Assembly: GCA_002067365.1 (NCBI GenBank)
Contig: MVRK01000029.1
Location: 41,716 to 105,715 of the forward strand
From: Methanosaeta sp. PtaU1.Bin060
GTDB taxonomy: Archaea > Halobacteriota > Methanosarcinia > Methanotrichales > Methanotrichaceae
Direction: 5' to 3'
Length of the DNA: 64,000 bases
Of the stretch, positions 25,318 through 34,829 are shown in pieces. The position numbers and the translations under genes are program-made. The notes below the pieces were generated by a model that searched no databases, was not told the origin of the DNA, and worked only from the letters and a program-made list of their open reading frames with translations. Position 1 is the first letter of the stretch, and each line of letters opens with the position of its first letter.

Positions 25318-26529
25318 CTATATCTGTGGATAGACAAATGCACCCTGTGTCTTCACATCGAAGTCCAGATGCAGGAATTTGCTGACATACTCCTGCTGTA
25401 TGGCGGCTGGATCCATGTCGGTGAATAGGTCTGGGTGAAGACATTTTGCTATATAGGCCTTGTCGCATGGGTCGCCCAATGCGGAATATACCACAAAGAT
25501 CTTCCCATTTTTCACAGCAGAAAGCTTATCGAATCCCGACATATTGACGATATTCTCATAGCACTCCTTCAGCACATCGGGATTCTCTGTGTCATACCCG
25601 CCTGAAAAGGAAAATCCCAGAATAACATCCGGATTCTGCTCCAATGCCCATTCTTTATCCAGTTCAGGATATTCTCCTTTGAGGTTAGCAGCTATATTTC
25701 TGCCTCCTGCGAGTACTAGGTTTTTACTTTGTGGCGTAATGCTTCCACAAGTCGTCACCTTGCCGCTGTCTCCCGCAAACCTGATCCACAGCGCTTTTGG
25801 CTTCTCATCCTCTGAGAGTGCGGATGTTTTTTCTAAAAGCCTTTCCAGGATATCATCATGCCAATTCACATAGTCTGATGCCTCATCTTTTTTGTTGATG
25901 ATATAACTTAAAATCCTCAGCGCCGAGAGATTTGGATCTGGTGTTGAAAACGAAAGGCGTACAACATCGATTCCCGTGTCAGCCAGCTTTTTTTCGATGC
26001 TTGGATCATGTGACCGTGAACAGATGACTACGTCCGGCTTGAGTTTAAGTATCGTCTCAACATCTAGATCGGCATATGCTCCTACGGACTGCGCATCAAT
26101 ACTAGATCGCAATGTTGGATAATTCGAATACGTCCACTCGTCGATCCCGACGATATCATTGTATTTATTTAATATTCTAAGGGCCTCTACAGTAGAGCTG
26201 TGTACTGCGACGATCTTGCCTATTGGCAGATGAACTGTAGAATTCTTCCCCAATACATTAACGAAGGTCAGCTCTTTTTCAGTTCCAGATATGATCGATT
26301 TTATCTGATCAATATCCTGAGAATCAATCTTGCCATCATAATTGGCGTCGCTCAGGTTAGTGGCAGCATTTGTTCCTTTGATGACGCCATCGACATATGC
26401 AACATCGTTTTCGTCGATAGTATCATCCATGTTAGCGTTTCCGAATATATTTAATGTAAAGTCAGATGCATTCACAGCCTGCAGCATACAAAATGCCATA
26501 ACTAGGCTCAACAAAACTAAACGATTCAT
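25318..26529 (-). CDS. Dockerin-domain ABC-type substrate-binding protein (BtuF/FhuD-like)
   Basis: About 403 residues from ATG 26529, chosen because AAGGA lies 7 bases upstream; the frame extends to 26556. A signal peptide ends near VNAS. Then a dockerin-like pair of calcium loops follows: NANMDDTIDENDVAYVDG and DANYDGKIDSQDIDQIKS. After that comes a type III periplasmic-binding fold typical of cobalamin/iron-chelate binders: KIVAVHSSTVEALRIL, DLDVETILKLKPDVVICS and ALEQNPDVILGFS. Many methanogens encode such dockerin-fused binders. No permease or ATPase gene adjoins it. The ligand could be a corrinoid, haem or siderophore-type chelate. Confidence 0.85.
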   Translation of the reverse strand: MNRLVLLSLVMAFCMLQAVNASDFTLNIFGNANMDDTIDENDVAYVDGVIKGTNAATNLSDANYDGKIDSQDIDQIKSIISGTEKELTFVNVLGKNSTVHLPIGKIVAVHSSTVEALRILNKYNDIVGIDEWTYSNYPTLRSSIDAQSVGAYADLDVETILKLKPDVVICSRSHDPSIEKKLADTGIDVVRLSFSTPDPNLSALRILSYIINKKDEASDYVNWHDDILERLLEKTSALSEDEKPKALWIRFAGDSGKVTTCGSITPQSKNLVLAGGRNIAANLKGEYPELDKEWALEQNPDVILGFSFSGGYDTENPDVLKECYENIVNMSGFDKLSAVKNGKIFVVYSALGDPCDKAYIAKCLHPDLFTDMDPAAIQQEYVSKFLHLDFDVKTQGAFVYPQI

Positions 26530-26893
26530 ATCCATTTCCTTCACTTGAGAAATCACACGATCGAGAATTTATCTACTCTGATGCTGTTCTGCACTCATCC
26601 AAAGGCCGCATATTTTCCAGAAATGTTCCGTACGAGTAATTCCGAGCATTCCCGAAAGCGACATCTTTGTCGATATCCTTATTGCTGCCGTTCATAGGAA
26701 ACAGCGCTGCACAGTACTGCGGCGCTGTCATCAAGGCATGCATGATACTTACCTGCTTGTTTATACTTAGTACCTCCTCACAACTATTTCCTCGTAATTT
26801 GATCTTGTTAATAAGGCTTACCACTAGATTAGCTTTAAATGCTATGAATAATTAACAGAGTAACATCATTAGATGACAAGAGAGGAAATACGA
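26530..26893. other. Divergent intergenic region
   Basis: This separates the dockerin protein and the DUF4198 gene. A TATA-like GCTTTAAATG at 26832-26841 is placed for a transcript start near 26864 toward the DUF4198 gene. An open frame on the minus strand (26573-26824) lacks a ribosome site and a fitting promoter and is not called. Confidence 0.4.
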
Positions 26894-27607
26894 ATGCAAG
26901 AGAGCAAAATGGAACTGATGATGCAAGGCCATGAGATCTGGCTGGAGAAGTCCAAAGCCGATGGTGAGGATATAGAGCTGGCACTGGTGTACGGCCACAA
27001 TATGCGCCAGGATGGAGTACCCGACGCGAAGAGACTGAAGGCATTCAGCTATCATCCAGATGGCAGCAAACACGACGTGGACCTGGTTCCTGATGAAAAG
27101 CGCTATCTTCTGAGGTTTAAGGCAGACAAGCAAGGCCCGTATGCCGCTGTGGTGGACATGGAATCCTCGATATTCTGCAAGACGAAAGATGGAAATAAGA
27201 GCGGACCGCGCTCTCAGTTCAAGGATGTCACCTATGCAGGAGCATTCCATCAGATGGCCAAGATCCTCTATCCAATGAGTGACGATGAACAATACGATGG
27301 CCAGGTTTTACACGGTATCTTGGAGGCTGTTCCCAACAAATCCTGGTGCCCTGTGGGCCAGGATGCTGAGTTGCAGGTCTTTTACGAAGGGAAGCCACTG
27401 GGCTTCGAGGAGGTAAAGGCGGTCTCCAAGGAAGACGGGATGGAGACGGCTCTCATAAAGACCGATGAACAGGGCAAGGTGCACATTCCCATAACCTCTC
27501 CCGGCGAGTGGATGTTTCTTGTCAGGCACAGGGATCCATCCAAGAAAGTCAACGATATGTTTGATGAATCAGTCTTCGTAAGCACACTGGTCATGCAGGC
27601 GAGATAA
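26894..27607 (+). CDS. DUF4198-like protein without signal peptide
   Basis: About 237 residues from ATG 26894, which has AGAGGA 7 bases upstream; the ATG at 26873 overlaps that ribosome site and is less likely. HEIWLEKSKADGEDIELALVYGHNM is the typical opening of DUF4198 proteins, which are linked to nickel/cobalt uptake. The C-terminal half, ELQVFYEGKPLGFEEVKAVSK then TDEQGKVHIPITSPGEWMFLVRH, is the usual beta-sandwich. Known relatives are usually exported or anchored, whereas this one has no signal peptide or membrane segment. A metal-related role is inferred from the family only. Confidence 0.7.
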   Translation: MQESKMELMMQGHEIWLEKSKADGEDIELALVYGHNMRQDGVPDAKRLKAFSYHPDGSKHDVDLVPDEKRYLLRFKADKQGPYAAVVDMESSIFCKTKDGNKSGPRSQFKDVTYAGAFHQMAKILYPMSDDEQYDGQVLHGILEAVPNKSWCPVGQDAELQVFYEGKPLGFEEVKAVSKEDGMETALIKTDEQGKVHIPITSPGEWMFLVRHRDPSKKVNDMFDESVFVSTLVMQAR

Positions 27608-27772
27608 AGAATATCATCTCATCGGGCAAAGGGGGCATGGGAGAAGACCACCATCCTGTCGCCTCCACCACCTTTTCAAGACTTCCTGCTCGGGATGGCA
27701 GTGTTCTTTCATATAAATCCCGCATGAACTTGGCCATGTGTTTTGGGAGCTGAACCAGCGGTATATTTTAGA

Positions 27773-28237
27773 TCACCACTGTGTATTTGGTGCATCGAGT
27801 GCCTGTTTTATCTTTGGGCCTTCCTGAGTTGCTGCTCCGCCTGGATGATTTATTCCAAATCTGTCAAACTCGTTTAATGCCATGCTCGTATCTTGGAGCG
27901 AATTGATGTACTTCAGCAACAACTGCACAGTTGCTCGGACACCATCCCACCACCCATTTGTATAGCCTGCTTGGTATCCTGCATAGTAATCTCCGCCTAT
28001 TTGCTCCTGGCTGCTGCTCCCCTGCCATGTTGCTTGAAGAGGTGCGGACTTGGTCTGCTCTGACAGGTCGCCTTGCATCCCTTGATTGCCGATGCCGGAT
28101 TGCATATAAGGTTGCAGAGTAAAATTTCCCGTCCGCTCTACTGTTTCCTGCTTAATATGCTCGGGGATAGCTGTGGCTGGAGAAAAAAGAAAAATAAGTA
28201 AGGTTATAAAATATATGATTATTTTAATTGTCTTCAT
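27773..28237 (-). CDS. Small secreted protein, unknown
   Basis: 154 residues from ATG 28237, which has GGAGG 10 bases upstream. The longer frame to 28336 lacks a site. MKTIKIIIYFITLLIFLFSPATA is a clear signal peptide. The mature part contains GGDYYAGYQAGYTNGWWDG, an aromatic and Gly-rich patch with YxAGY repeats, and then a helix (VRATVQLLLKYINSL). I do not recognise a family. The low GC of the start contrasts with neighbours. Confidence 0.6.
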   Translation of the reverse strand: MKTIKIIIYFITLLIFLFSPATAIPEHIKQETVERTGNFTLQPYMQSGIGNQGMQGDLSEQTKSAPLQATWQGSSSQEQIGGDYYAGYQAGYTNGWWDGVRATVQLLLKYINSLQDTSMALNEFDRFGINHPGGAATQEGPKIKQALDAPNTQW

Positions 28238-28442
28238 CCGCACATCGCCTCCAAAGATATATAATCTACATTCATGGCAAATAACTTTTCGTATTCTCAG
28301 TGCATCAGAACTCGATGATTTCTGAAATCCTGTCAAGCCGGGCGCATGCTCTCATCCTTTATGGGTGGCGTGGCCGCACGCAGCTTTGAGCCTTCCATGA
28401 TGCCTTCGAGGAGCCCAGATGGCGCAAAAAAGGGCAAAAGAC

Positions 28443-29549
28443 CTAAAGCTCGATGTCGGCCCAGAGGCAGTGGTGGTCCGAGGCTTGATAGCGGTCCTTC
28501 GTATCCTTGTTGATGTTCTCGAAGGAGGGCCACTTCGTCGGTGCGTAGAAGCCCCTGCGCTCCACATCCACTGCACTGACTCCTCCGGCGAGGGCTGGCG
28601 AGAGCAGAAGATAATCCAGTTTCTCCCGGGCGTTAGCGTGTTCATAGGTGCCGGGAAAACCGTGGTACACCGGCAGCGACATCGCATCTTTCAGATCAGT
28701 CCCGTCAAGAAGCGCTCCGAGAGACCCTCCTTCTGGGTAATCGTTCATGTCTCCAGCGACGACTATGTGGGCGTGCATCGCCTTGAGTCCCTCGTATATC
28801 ACCTTCACGCGCTCCGCCTGCGCCCTCCGACGGCTGCCGGATCTATCGCTGCCCTTGCTGGCGAAGTGGTTGGGGAGGATCAGAATCTCCAGATCGTCCC
28901 TCACCCTGACGTAGTATTCGGGGCAGTCGCGGCTGAATATCCTCTTTTCGCCTTTTTTGTCATCGATGTGGGAGCGCATGCTTTCGATGGGATAGCGGCT
29001 GATGATTCCGACATCGATACCGCGACTGTCGTTTCCGTCGATCACCATGTTGAACGGATAACTTTTCAGTCCTCGCGCCTTCTGCATGGGTGCGAGCACC
29101 TGATCATAGAATTGCTGTAGGGCCACCCTGTTCTCGATCTCAACCAGCACAAGGATATCGGGGTTGACCTCGGCGATGACCCTGGCGGTGTTCTCTATAG
29201 CCTCGTCTGCGATGGCGTCCTTCTTGAGCTCGACCCACCCCACCCAGTCGGAGCGGCCCTTCGCCACGACCTCAGGCCCTCTGTCCTTATGTGTCCGGAA
29301 GAGACGCCCTCGGATCCTCTTCAGCTCGATGTATGGGTTGTCCGGCCTTGCTTCGAGGAGCCCCAATTCGCCGAGCAGCTTCAGGATCAGCTGGCTGTCA
29401 TCGGGGGTGTATGTCTCCTTATTCAGTAATCTGTTGAGTGAATTGTAGGCGTCCAGGATCGGCTGCCCATCAGACCACTTCGGCAGATTCATGGCAGCAG
29501 GGCGGCTGAACAGGTTCTCTACGTTGAAGGTAGCGAGGCGAATTTGCAC
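28443..29549 (-). CDS. Endonuclease/exonuclease/phosphatase (EEP) family hydrolase
   Basis: 368 residues from GTG 29549, with GGAGGA 6-7 bases before it. The EEP motifs are in order: LATFNVENLF, a Glu in DILVLVEIENR, GNDSRGIDVGIISRYPI, ILPNHFASKG, HIVVAGDMNDYPEGG and the final DHHCLWADI, with the catalytic His. Such enzymes cleave phosphodiesters in nucleic acids or lipids with Mg2+. There is no signal peptide, so it acts in the cytosol. The specific substrate is unknown. The gene is monocistronic. Confidence 0.85.
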   Translation of the reverse strand: MQIRLATFNVENLFSRPAAMNLPKWSDGQPILDAYNSLNRLLNKETYTPDDSQLILKLLGELGLLEARPDNPYIELKRIRGRLFRTHKDRGPEVVAKGRSDWVGWVELKKDAIADEAIENTARVIAEVNPDILVLVEIENRVALQQFYDQVLAPMQKARGLKSYPFNMVIDGNDSRGIDVGIISRYPIESMRSHIDDKKGEKRIFSRDCPEYYVRVRDDLEILILPNHFASKGSDRSGSRRRAQAERVKVIYEGLKAMHAHIVVAGDMNDYPEGGSLGALLDGTDLKDAMSLPVYHGFPGTYEHANAREKLDYLLLSPALAGGVSAVDVERRGFYAPTKWPSFENINKDTKDRYQASDHHCLWADIEL

Positions 29550-29671
29550 TGCAATTCCTCCAAATTTTCAATAGGAGAATGAGCGCATGCTATAAAAATT
29601 TAATGATGTCGTACCCAGGTTCAGCGCTCGATCTTCAATTTTGCGGCCAAGAGGGCCTGCAGAAGATGCTG

Positions 29672-30154
29672 CTATCTTGCCAGCCGCTTAGCCAGATCCG
29701 CCACCCTCGCTCCGAGGAGCTTGCAGGACTCCAGGGTCTCCTTCTTCGGCTCTCCGATGGAGATGACCCCGTAGTGGCCGCCCGTGTCCATGGGATCTCC
29801 TGCTACTATCATCGCATGGATGAGCATCGCCTGGAGGATGGAGAGAAGAGTCGTCTGGTTGCCGCCCTCGATGCTGGCCGAGGATGTGAACGCCGCGCCC
29901 ACCTTGTTCTCGAGCTGGCCCCTGACATCAGAGGAGCCATCGAAGAGCTGCTTGATCTCGGCGGCCATCAGGCCATAATATGTAGGCGAGCCGATGATGA
30001 TCCCGTCGGCACTCTTCAGGTCGTCGAGATTTGTCTCGGCCGCCCTTTTCACAACGACCTGCGCTCCGGCGGATCTTGCGCCCTCTGCTACCGCCTCCGC
30101 CATCTTCGCAGTGTTCCCGGTTCTCGAATGATATATCACCAAAACCCCTGACAT
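29672..30154 (-). CDS. Flavodoxin/WrbA-like NAD(P)H:quinone oxidoreductase
   Basis: 160 residues from ATG 30154, with GGGTG upstream. FMN phosphate loop: VIYHSRTGNTAKMAEAVAEG. Other flavodoxin-fold elements are GIIIGSPTYYGLMAAEIKQLFD, GAAFTSSASIEGGNQTTLLS and the GGHYG near the C-terminus, which resembles WrbA. It probably transfers electrons to quinone-like or artificial acceptors under oxidative stress. It lies 34 bases below the cyclophilin-like gene and could form a two-gene unit. Confidence 0.87.
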   Translation of the reverse strand: MSGVLVIYHSRTGNTAKMAEAVAEGARSAGAQVVVKRAAETNLDDLKSADGIIIGSPTYYGLMAAEIKQLFDGSSDVRGQLENKVGAAFTSSASIEGGNQTTLLSILQAMLIHAMIVAGDPMDTGGHYGVISIGEPKKETLESCKLLGARVADLAKRLAR

Positions 30155-30188
30155 CAAAACACCCTTTAAATTTTCGGGCGTTTTCTAC

Positions 30189-30545
30189 TTAACCTTTCCT
30201 ATTTAGCACGATTCTGTCCCCTGTCCGAACCTCCCTGAAGTGGTCGAGCCCTTCCATGATCCTGCCGAGATGGTTTACCGGCGAGTAGGGCTGCGTCTGC
30301 CCGAAGAATATGCAGAAGGCCGGGCCCGGCGACCAGTAGGAGATGTCGCCCGCCTTTGAGATTGGGGTCAGGCTCTTGTCCTCCATTTCCAGGGGCACTT
30401 CGAAGTAGACCTCCTCGCCCCAGAGATTGGCCTTGGCCTCTATCGGAAGCCTCTGCCAGAGCGCCTCAGCGATCTCAGGGTTTTCCTCGTCGATCATTGC
30501 CAGGGCCCTGCCCTTGCCTATAATCTCGATCTCAATCTGCCTCAA
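30189..30545 (-). CDS. Cyclophilin-like fold protein (TM1367/DUF3830-like)
   Basis: 118 residues from TTG 30545, with GGAGATGAT ahead. The pattern EIAEALWQRLPIEAKANLWGEEVYFEVP, then GDISYWSPGPAFCIFFGQTQPYSPVNHLGRI, is that of the small archaeal/bacterial cyclophilin-like family. It lacks the catalytic Arg of true prolyl isomerases as far as can be seen. Biological function is not established in the family. It is close to the flavodoxin gene on the same strand. Confidence 0.75.
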   Translation of the reverse strand: MRQIEIEIIGKGRALAMIDEENPEIAEALWQRLPIEAKANLWGEEVYFEVPLEMEDKSLTPISKAGDISYWSPGPAFCIFFGQTQPYSPVNHLGRIMEGLDHFREVRTGDRIVLNRKG

Positions 30546-30946
30546 GGCGAATCATCTCCTCGACTGATGCCCTCATGAATCTCTCCTCGCGAAGATCAAT
30601 GCTACCTTTTGTCATCCTCTGAATAGAAAACGATGACGTCTTCTTGGCTGATCCAGGGCGAGAAAGATGAACTTCATGAGGGGCAATCCTCCGACGCGGG
30701 ATAAACCCACGATTTTTTTCAAGGGCAGGGATTACTTTCGCCCTGCCTGGCTAAGATACAGATAGTTATTACTCCTACTACTAATTTGGCCGCCCAATAC
30801 TCTTTTGATAGCTCCCCCCGGGCGGCTTCATCCCCTTAAGATATCATCTACCTGATCAGGAGACCCAGCAGCTCTGGATGCTCAGAAATGGAGGAAAATG
30901 GATTGCGGGAATCGATATCCTATCAATCTATTTTTAGCTCTTTTGT
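30546..30946. other. 400-base gap with two GC-rich hairpins
   Basis: No ORF is credible. GGCAGGG (30724-30730) pairs with CCCTGCC (30741-30747), and GCCGCCC (30789-30795) pairs with GGGCGGC (30820-30826), giving two consecutive 7-bp stems. This could be a small non-coding RNA or the untranslated end of the HD-domain gene or its neighbour. No TATA box was found that assigns a strand. Confidence 0.35.
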
Positions 30947-32716
30947 CTACTCGTTTGCCATCGCTTTTCCATCCCTGCCCCGATACCTTTTGAGGCTGAG
31001 GCTCACCACGTCATAGGGAATGCTGTGCCTCTCCAGCTTGAGGAAACTGCGTAGCAGATCGGCCTCCCTTCTGTAAGATCCAGCCACCTCTTCTGCATAG
31101 CCTATGCCCTCGGCCGTTAGCATATACTCGTACCGCTGCAGCCACCTGCCCTTATGATCATAATGGCGCTGATCCTGATAGATCATGCCCATCGCCACCA
31201 AGATCTGAATCTCCTCGAAGAGCTTTTCGCTGTAGGGAAAGCCGTAGTCAGAGTGGAATGAATAATCGAAGAGGCCTGCCAGCCCAGCCTCGCCCTTGAG
31301 CCTGCTCACAATGCGATAGAGCCAGGTTATGTTTCTTATCCGTGGAACGAGTATCCTCTCGTCGAATGTCTCGCTCAGCATCCTGTGAAGGACCAAGAAG
31401 AGCAGCAGAAGGCCGTCGATCGTCAGAGAGCTCTCGGCCCGAACGAAGCTGAGCAGCCTCGCCGCCCGGGCCCTCACCTCCTCAAGGGAGACTGCCACCT
31501 GGGAGTCTGAGAAGAAGGAGAGGGCGATCTGGCCCGTCAGAGCCTTGACGAGGCCCGCGGCCAGCGCAGATTCATCATACAAGAAGCCGTTTGATCCAGT
31601 CCTCATCGATCGCGGCACACCGCTTCCAACAGTGATATCCACAAGGGTTCCATATCTTTTGCCAAGGCCGTCCTCAAAGATCTTCCTGGTCCTCCCATTC
31701 CGCGAGATCGTGGAGAGGGCCATCCTGATGCCGGGCTCAAGAGACCTGTGATCGAACCTGGCTGCGAGAGGGTACTGCTGGCCGTATCTGATGCGCCGAA
31801 GCAGCTCACGCGCTGCATCGTCCCCATTCTCCGAGACAAACCTGAGAAGATCTGGATCTGTGTACTCGCGGAAAAAAAGGAAGATCCTGGTGCTCGCCTC
31901 CTCCTGATCAAGCCTTGAGAGGGCGTTCTCCAGTGAGGCGAGGAGCATGGCCCTGATGGACTGGACCGCAGGGTGGTGAATGAGGGCATTGTAGTGATGC
32001 GCTCTTGCTATCAGCATCGACTCGGCAGCAGTTCTGGCCATCTCCGCCCTGTAGTCATTCTGGCCAGCTAGAACCACCCTCTTCTGATGGATGACCAGGG
32101 CCTGGATGATCTGGTCCGCATCGATCAGCCCCAGGTTCACCCCCGAGTGGTGCGAATCCCTGAGCAGAAAATCGATCCTGTCTGCATCCAGGTCTCCTGC
32201 AATGATCTGGCCAAGCGGCGGCCTGCCGCCCAAGGCGATATCAGCGATCTCCCCAAAAAGCCTGTCTGCGCTGCCAAAAGCCTCCTCAGCCAGCTGGACG
32301 GCCTTCTCTCCGAAGGGATGAGCAGTCACGATCTCGCGGGTGAACTCCTCATGCCTGCCGACTCTCTTGCCCCCAACCACTGGCTGAATCTCAGGGTTCC
32401 GGCTAAGGACGCCCTCCACCGCATGAGAGAGGGCAGAGTGTCCCAGGTCGTGAAGAAGGCCCGCTAGCCGGGCCTTACGTACATCGTCCTCAGCGAGGCC
32501 GAGATGGGTCGCGATGCGCCCCGCCATGTGCATTGTCCCCAAGGAGTGCTCGAAGCGGGTGTGACTGGCGCCGGGATAGACCGACTCCACCAGGCCCAGC
32601 TGCTTTATCCCCCTGAGCCTCTGCACAGGCCACGACCGGATTAGCTGCCACTCAATTTCATCTACCTGAAGTGCCCCATAAATGGGGTCCTGAATGACCT
32701 TCAGATCTGCGCTCAT
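30947..32716 (-). CDS. HD-domain phosphohydrolase (dGTPase/SAMHD1-like)
   Basis: 589 residues. Motifs: IQDPIYGALQVDEIEWQL, RLRGIKQLGLVESVYPGASHTRFEHSLG, GLLHDLGHSALSHAVE with the HD pair, and a later Asp in IIAGDLDADRIDFLLRDSHHSG. This order is that of the SAMHD1/dGTPase-related archaeal HD family. It may hydrolyse dNTPs or another nucleotide. The C-terminal 280 residues have no motif I recognise. The start is ATG 32716. The aNAC gene lies 43 bases upstream on the same strand. Confidence 0.88.
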   Translation of the reverse strand: MSADLKVIQDPIYGALQVDEIEWQLIRSWPVQRLRGIKQLGLVESVYPGASHTRFEHSLGTMHMAGRIATHLGLAEDDVRKARLAGLLHDLGHSALSHAVEGVLSRNPEIQPVVGGKRVGRHEEFTREIVTAHPFGEKAVQLAEEAFGSADRLFGEIADIALGGRPPLGQIIAGDLDADRIDFLLRDSHHSGVNLGLIDADQIIQALVIHQKRVVLAGQNDYRAEMARTAAESMLIARAHHYNALIHHPAVQSIRAMLLASLENALSRLDQEEASTRIFLFFREYTDPDLLRFVSENGDDAARELLRRIRYGQQYPLAARFDHRSLEPGIRMALSTISRNGRTRKIFEDGLGKRYGTLVDITVGSGVPRSMRTGSNGFLYDESALAAGLVKALTGQIALSFFSDSQVAVSLEEVRARAARLLSFVRAESSLTIDGLLLLFLVLHRMLSETFDERILVPRIRNITWLYRIVSRLKGEAGLAGLFDYSFHSDYGFPYSEKLFEEIQILVAMGMIYQDQRHYDHKGRWLQRYEYMLTAEGIGYAEEVAGSYRREADLLRSFLKLERHSIPYDVVSLSLKRYRGRDGKAMANE

Positions 32717-32759
32717 GGCAAGACGATGAATCTGATGCTAGATTGTATGACGCCAGGGG

Positions 32760-33149
32760 CTATTTTGCATCAAGCTTCATTATGGCAGCTGCAAGGTCAC
32801 CCTTGGAGCTTTTAAGCGCCTCTCTCGCGGCGTCTGAGCCAACACCCGTCTGGGCCATCACCAGCTCCACATCAGAATCTGGAATCTCCACGGCAGGCTC
32901 CTCTATTGCCCCCGCCGAGACGGCCCTCTCCCTGGCATCGCCCGATATCTGGTAGCTGCGCACGCCATGGGCGTCCATAACTGCAACCGACGCATTCTCG
33001 ATGATGATCTCTTTTTCCGGCATGCGTATGACCACTTCGATGACGTCCTCCAGCTCCTCGATATCTATGCCCATGTTCTTCAGCATGCCCTTCATCTTTC
33101 GGGGGCTCATTCCACCCCTGCCACCCAATCCTCCTAATCCGGGAAACAT
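32760..33149 (-). CDS. nac: Archaeal nascent polypeptide-associated complex protein
   Basis: 129 residues. The Gly-rich start MFPGLGGLGGRGG is followed by RKMKGMLKNMGIDIEELEDVIEVVIRMPEKEIII, the NAC domain core. The C-terminal UBA domain is visible as DVELVMAQTGVGSDAAREALKSSKGDLAAAIMKL. The protein binds nascent chains at the ribosome. Its neighbourhood (HD phosphohydrolase, NYN nuclease, Vms1-like factor and tRNA-Arg within 4 kb) has a translation flavour, though these genes are not clearly one operon. Confidence 0.93.
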   Translation of the reverse strand: MFPGLGGLGGRGGMSPRKMKGMLKNMGIDIEELEDVIEVVIRMPEKEIIIENASVAVMDAHGVRSYQISGDARERAVSAGAIEEPAVEIPDSDVELVMAQTGVGSDAAREALKSSKGDLAAAIMKLDAK

Positions 33150-33333
33150 ATGATCACCTAACTCCGAGAGGAGATTATCGTAGGTAAAGATATCTGTCCT
33201 TCAATCTTCTCATTTTATCTCGCCCTCGATGTCTAGGTTGATCTCAATGAGAGGCCTGAAGAGAGGATCTCATTTGGACTTCAAGAAGTAATGGAAAGGC
33301 GATCTTTGGCGATGGCTGCGCCTCGGAGCTGCT

Positions 33334-33870
33334 TCATACTCTTGCCACATGGCTTATCAGGTTCTGATCCATGACTACGCTCTCATCCACCGCTGACAGA
33401 AGCTCATCGTGGATCGAGCTTGGCGAGTAGTAGAGCACCACGAGGACTCCGGCTTCCTTCGCAGCCTCGATGGCTGGCACGAAGTCGCTGTCGCCCGTGA
33501 CCACCACCGCCTTCCCGATTATCCTCTCGCAGCTCAGCCTGACGAGGTCCACCGCCAAGGCGATGTCCACCCTCTTCTGTATGAACTCTCCACCGATGCA
33601 TCCCAGCCTTCCGAGCTTTACCTCGAACCTGGGCAGCTTACGGAGGGTGTAGACGAACTTATCCATGGCGGCAAACCTTCTGCGCTCCTCCTCAGTGGGA
33701 GGGCAGCTCTGATAAGGCATGCAGTTGTAGTAGTAGGTCCTAAGCCGCTCATAATCGCCACACAGGATGTCAGAGAACTTTGCAAGATCTATTTTCGGCT
33801 TACCGAAATCCACGTCTAGGATCTTCGTCAGGTAAGCTCCATCTATCAGCACAGCAGCACGATTGTCCAA
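33334..33870 (-). CDS. NYN/LabA-like PIN-fold putative ribonuclease
   Basis: 178 residues from TTG 33870, with GGTGGGG 5 bases upstream. The N-terminal AAVLIDGAYLTK supplies the first Asp, QKRVDIALAVDLVRLS the middle Asp pair, and VVVTGDSDFVPAIEAAKEAG the last acidic cluster of NYN/DUF88 domains. These residues form a metal site for RNA cleavage. It is not paired with an antitoxin. A role in RNA processing or decay is inferred. Confidence 0.83.
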   Translation of the reverse strand: MDNRAAVLIDGAYLTKILDVDFGKPKIDLAKFSDILCGDYERLRTYYYNCMPYQSCPPTEEERRRFAAMDKFVYTLRKLPRFEVKLGRLGCIGGEFIQKRVDIALAVDLVRLSCERIIGKAVVVTGDSDFVPAIEAAKEAGVLVVLYYSPSSIHDELLSAVDESVVMDQNLISHVARV

Positions 33871-34248
33871 AATAGCCCCACCTATCGATAATTACTGCCA
33901 TCCCTCGGAACGGCAATGTCCATTATCCAGTTTGATAGTTCTCAGGATGGTATATCTATTTTGCGCCTCATGTTATTGCTCGCCCATTGAGAATACAATT
34001 TTTTTGTTGGCTGAAATCATCTCAAACCTCTTCGGCTCACAATCTGTCAGGAGCCACTGGCCACAGATCTACTCGAACAGGATTTGGATTTTGGATATTT
34101 GTGTGAGGGATCGTGAGTGTTTTGAGACAATCTCATTAATTTGCTCTACTTTCGAAATTTCCTATGTTTTCTGCGAGCTGCAGTGATCGCAGCGGCTGCT
34201 AACCATGAGGCGAAAGCTGATGAGCCGGAGAGGACAATCTGGAAGGAT
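33871..34248. other. Intergenic region without recognised features
   Basis: The open frames here have no ribosome site and no family resemblance. I see no RNA gene or repeat. Confidence 0.5.
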
Positions 34249-34719
34249 CTAGCCGATGGGCGCGTAGATCGCCGTCAGGATCTCCTGCGGCTCAACAGTT
34301 TTCGGATCGTTGAGATAACTCTCCCTGATGGGCCCGAAGAGCTTCTTTTCGTTCTCCTCGATCCAGGCAAACAGCTTCTCGTAGGTTGAGACGCTTGATT
34401 CGTATGGTCCTTTGTGAACCATCTTGACCATTCTACCGCCCGGAAGCTCATAGCACTTGATCTGGTCGGTCTCAGGTATTCTGGCTGCGATGGGCACAAC
34501 AACCTCGATCTCAGCGCGGCCTGCCTCATCAGCCACATGGGCCTCTTCCACGCTCTTCTCGTGCCAAAGGAACATGGGCGGCCCGGCGATCCTGGCACCG
34601 CTGCCCACGATATACTCGAAGAGGGCTGGCAGCATCTTTGCGATCTCCTTGTACTGCCCTTGTTTGCGCATTCCGGCCACCAGCATGGGCGCCTCTTCGA
34701 CGACTTCTATCTCCTGCAT
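34249..34719 (-). CDS. GyrI-like small-molecule-binding domain protein
   Basis: 156 residues from ATG 34719, which has GGAGG 6 bases upstream; Met codons further upstream lack a site. The sequence EIEVVEEAPMLVAGMRKQG, then EIEVVVPIAARIPETDQIKCYELPGGRMVKMVHKGPYESSVSTYEKLFAWIEEN, is that of the GyrI-like/AraC effector-binding fold, also called the SOUL-like fold. The domain stands alone with no DNA-binding helix. It may bind a hydrophobic ligand. The function is unknown. Confidence 0.8.
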   Translation of the reverse strand: MQEIEVVEEAPMLVAGMRKQGQYKEIAKMLPALFEYIVGSGARIAGPPMFLWHEKSVEEAHVADEAGRAEIEVVVPIAARIPETDQIKCYELPGGRMVKMVHKGPYESSVSTYEKLFAWIEENEKKLFGPIRESYLNDPKTVEPQEILTAIYAPIG

Positions 34720-34829
34720 ATGAACCCTCCTCGCTTCAATCCTGCTGTCCATGGCGACATGTGGACTGGTCATCTGATCAATTTGTGAGTATATCAACCA
34801 GATGGAAACGTTGCGAAAGTAATCTGGGA

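Noticed and set aside
26530..26572. Cobalamin riboswitch before the corrinoid/iron-binder-like gene
   Set aside because: Leader is short, with no conserved B12-box-like sequence; such riboswitches are not expected in archaea.
26573..26824. 83-residue ORF between the dockerin protein and the DUF4198 gene
   Set aside because: No ribosome site at its GTG, the only TATA-like box would start transcription inside the frame, and no recognisable domain.
33863..34186. 107-residue plus-strand ORF in the gap after the NYN gene
   Set aside because: It starts opposite the NYN ribosome site, is low in charged residues and has no family resemblance.
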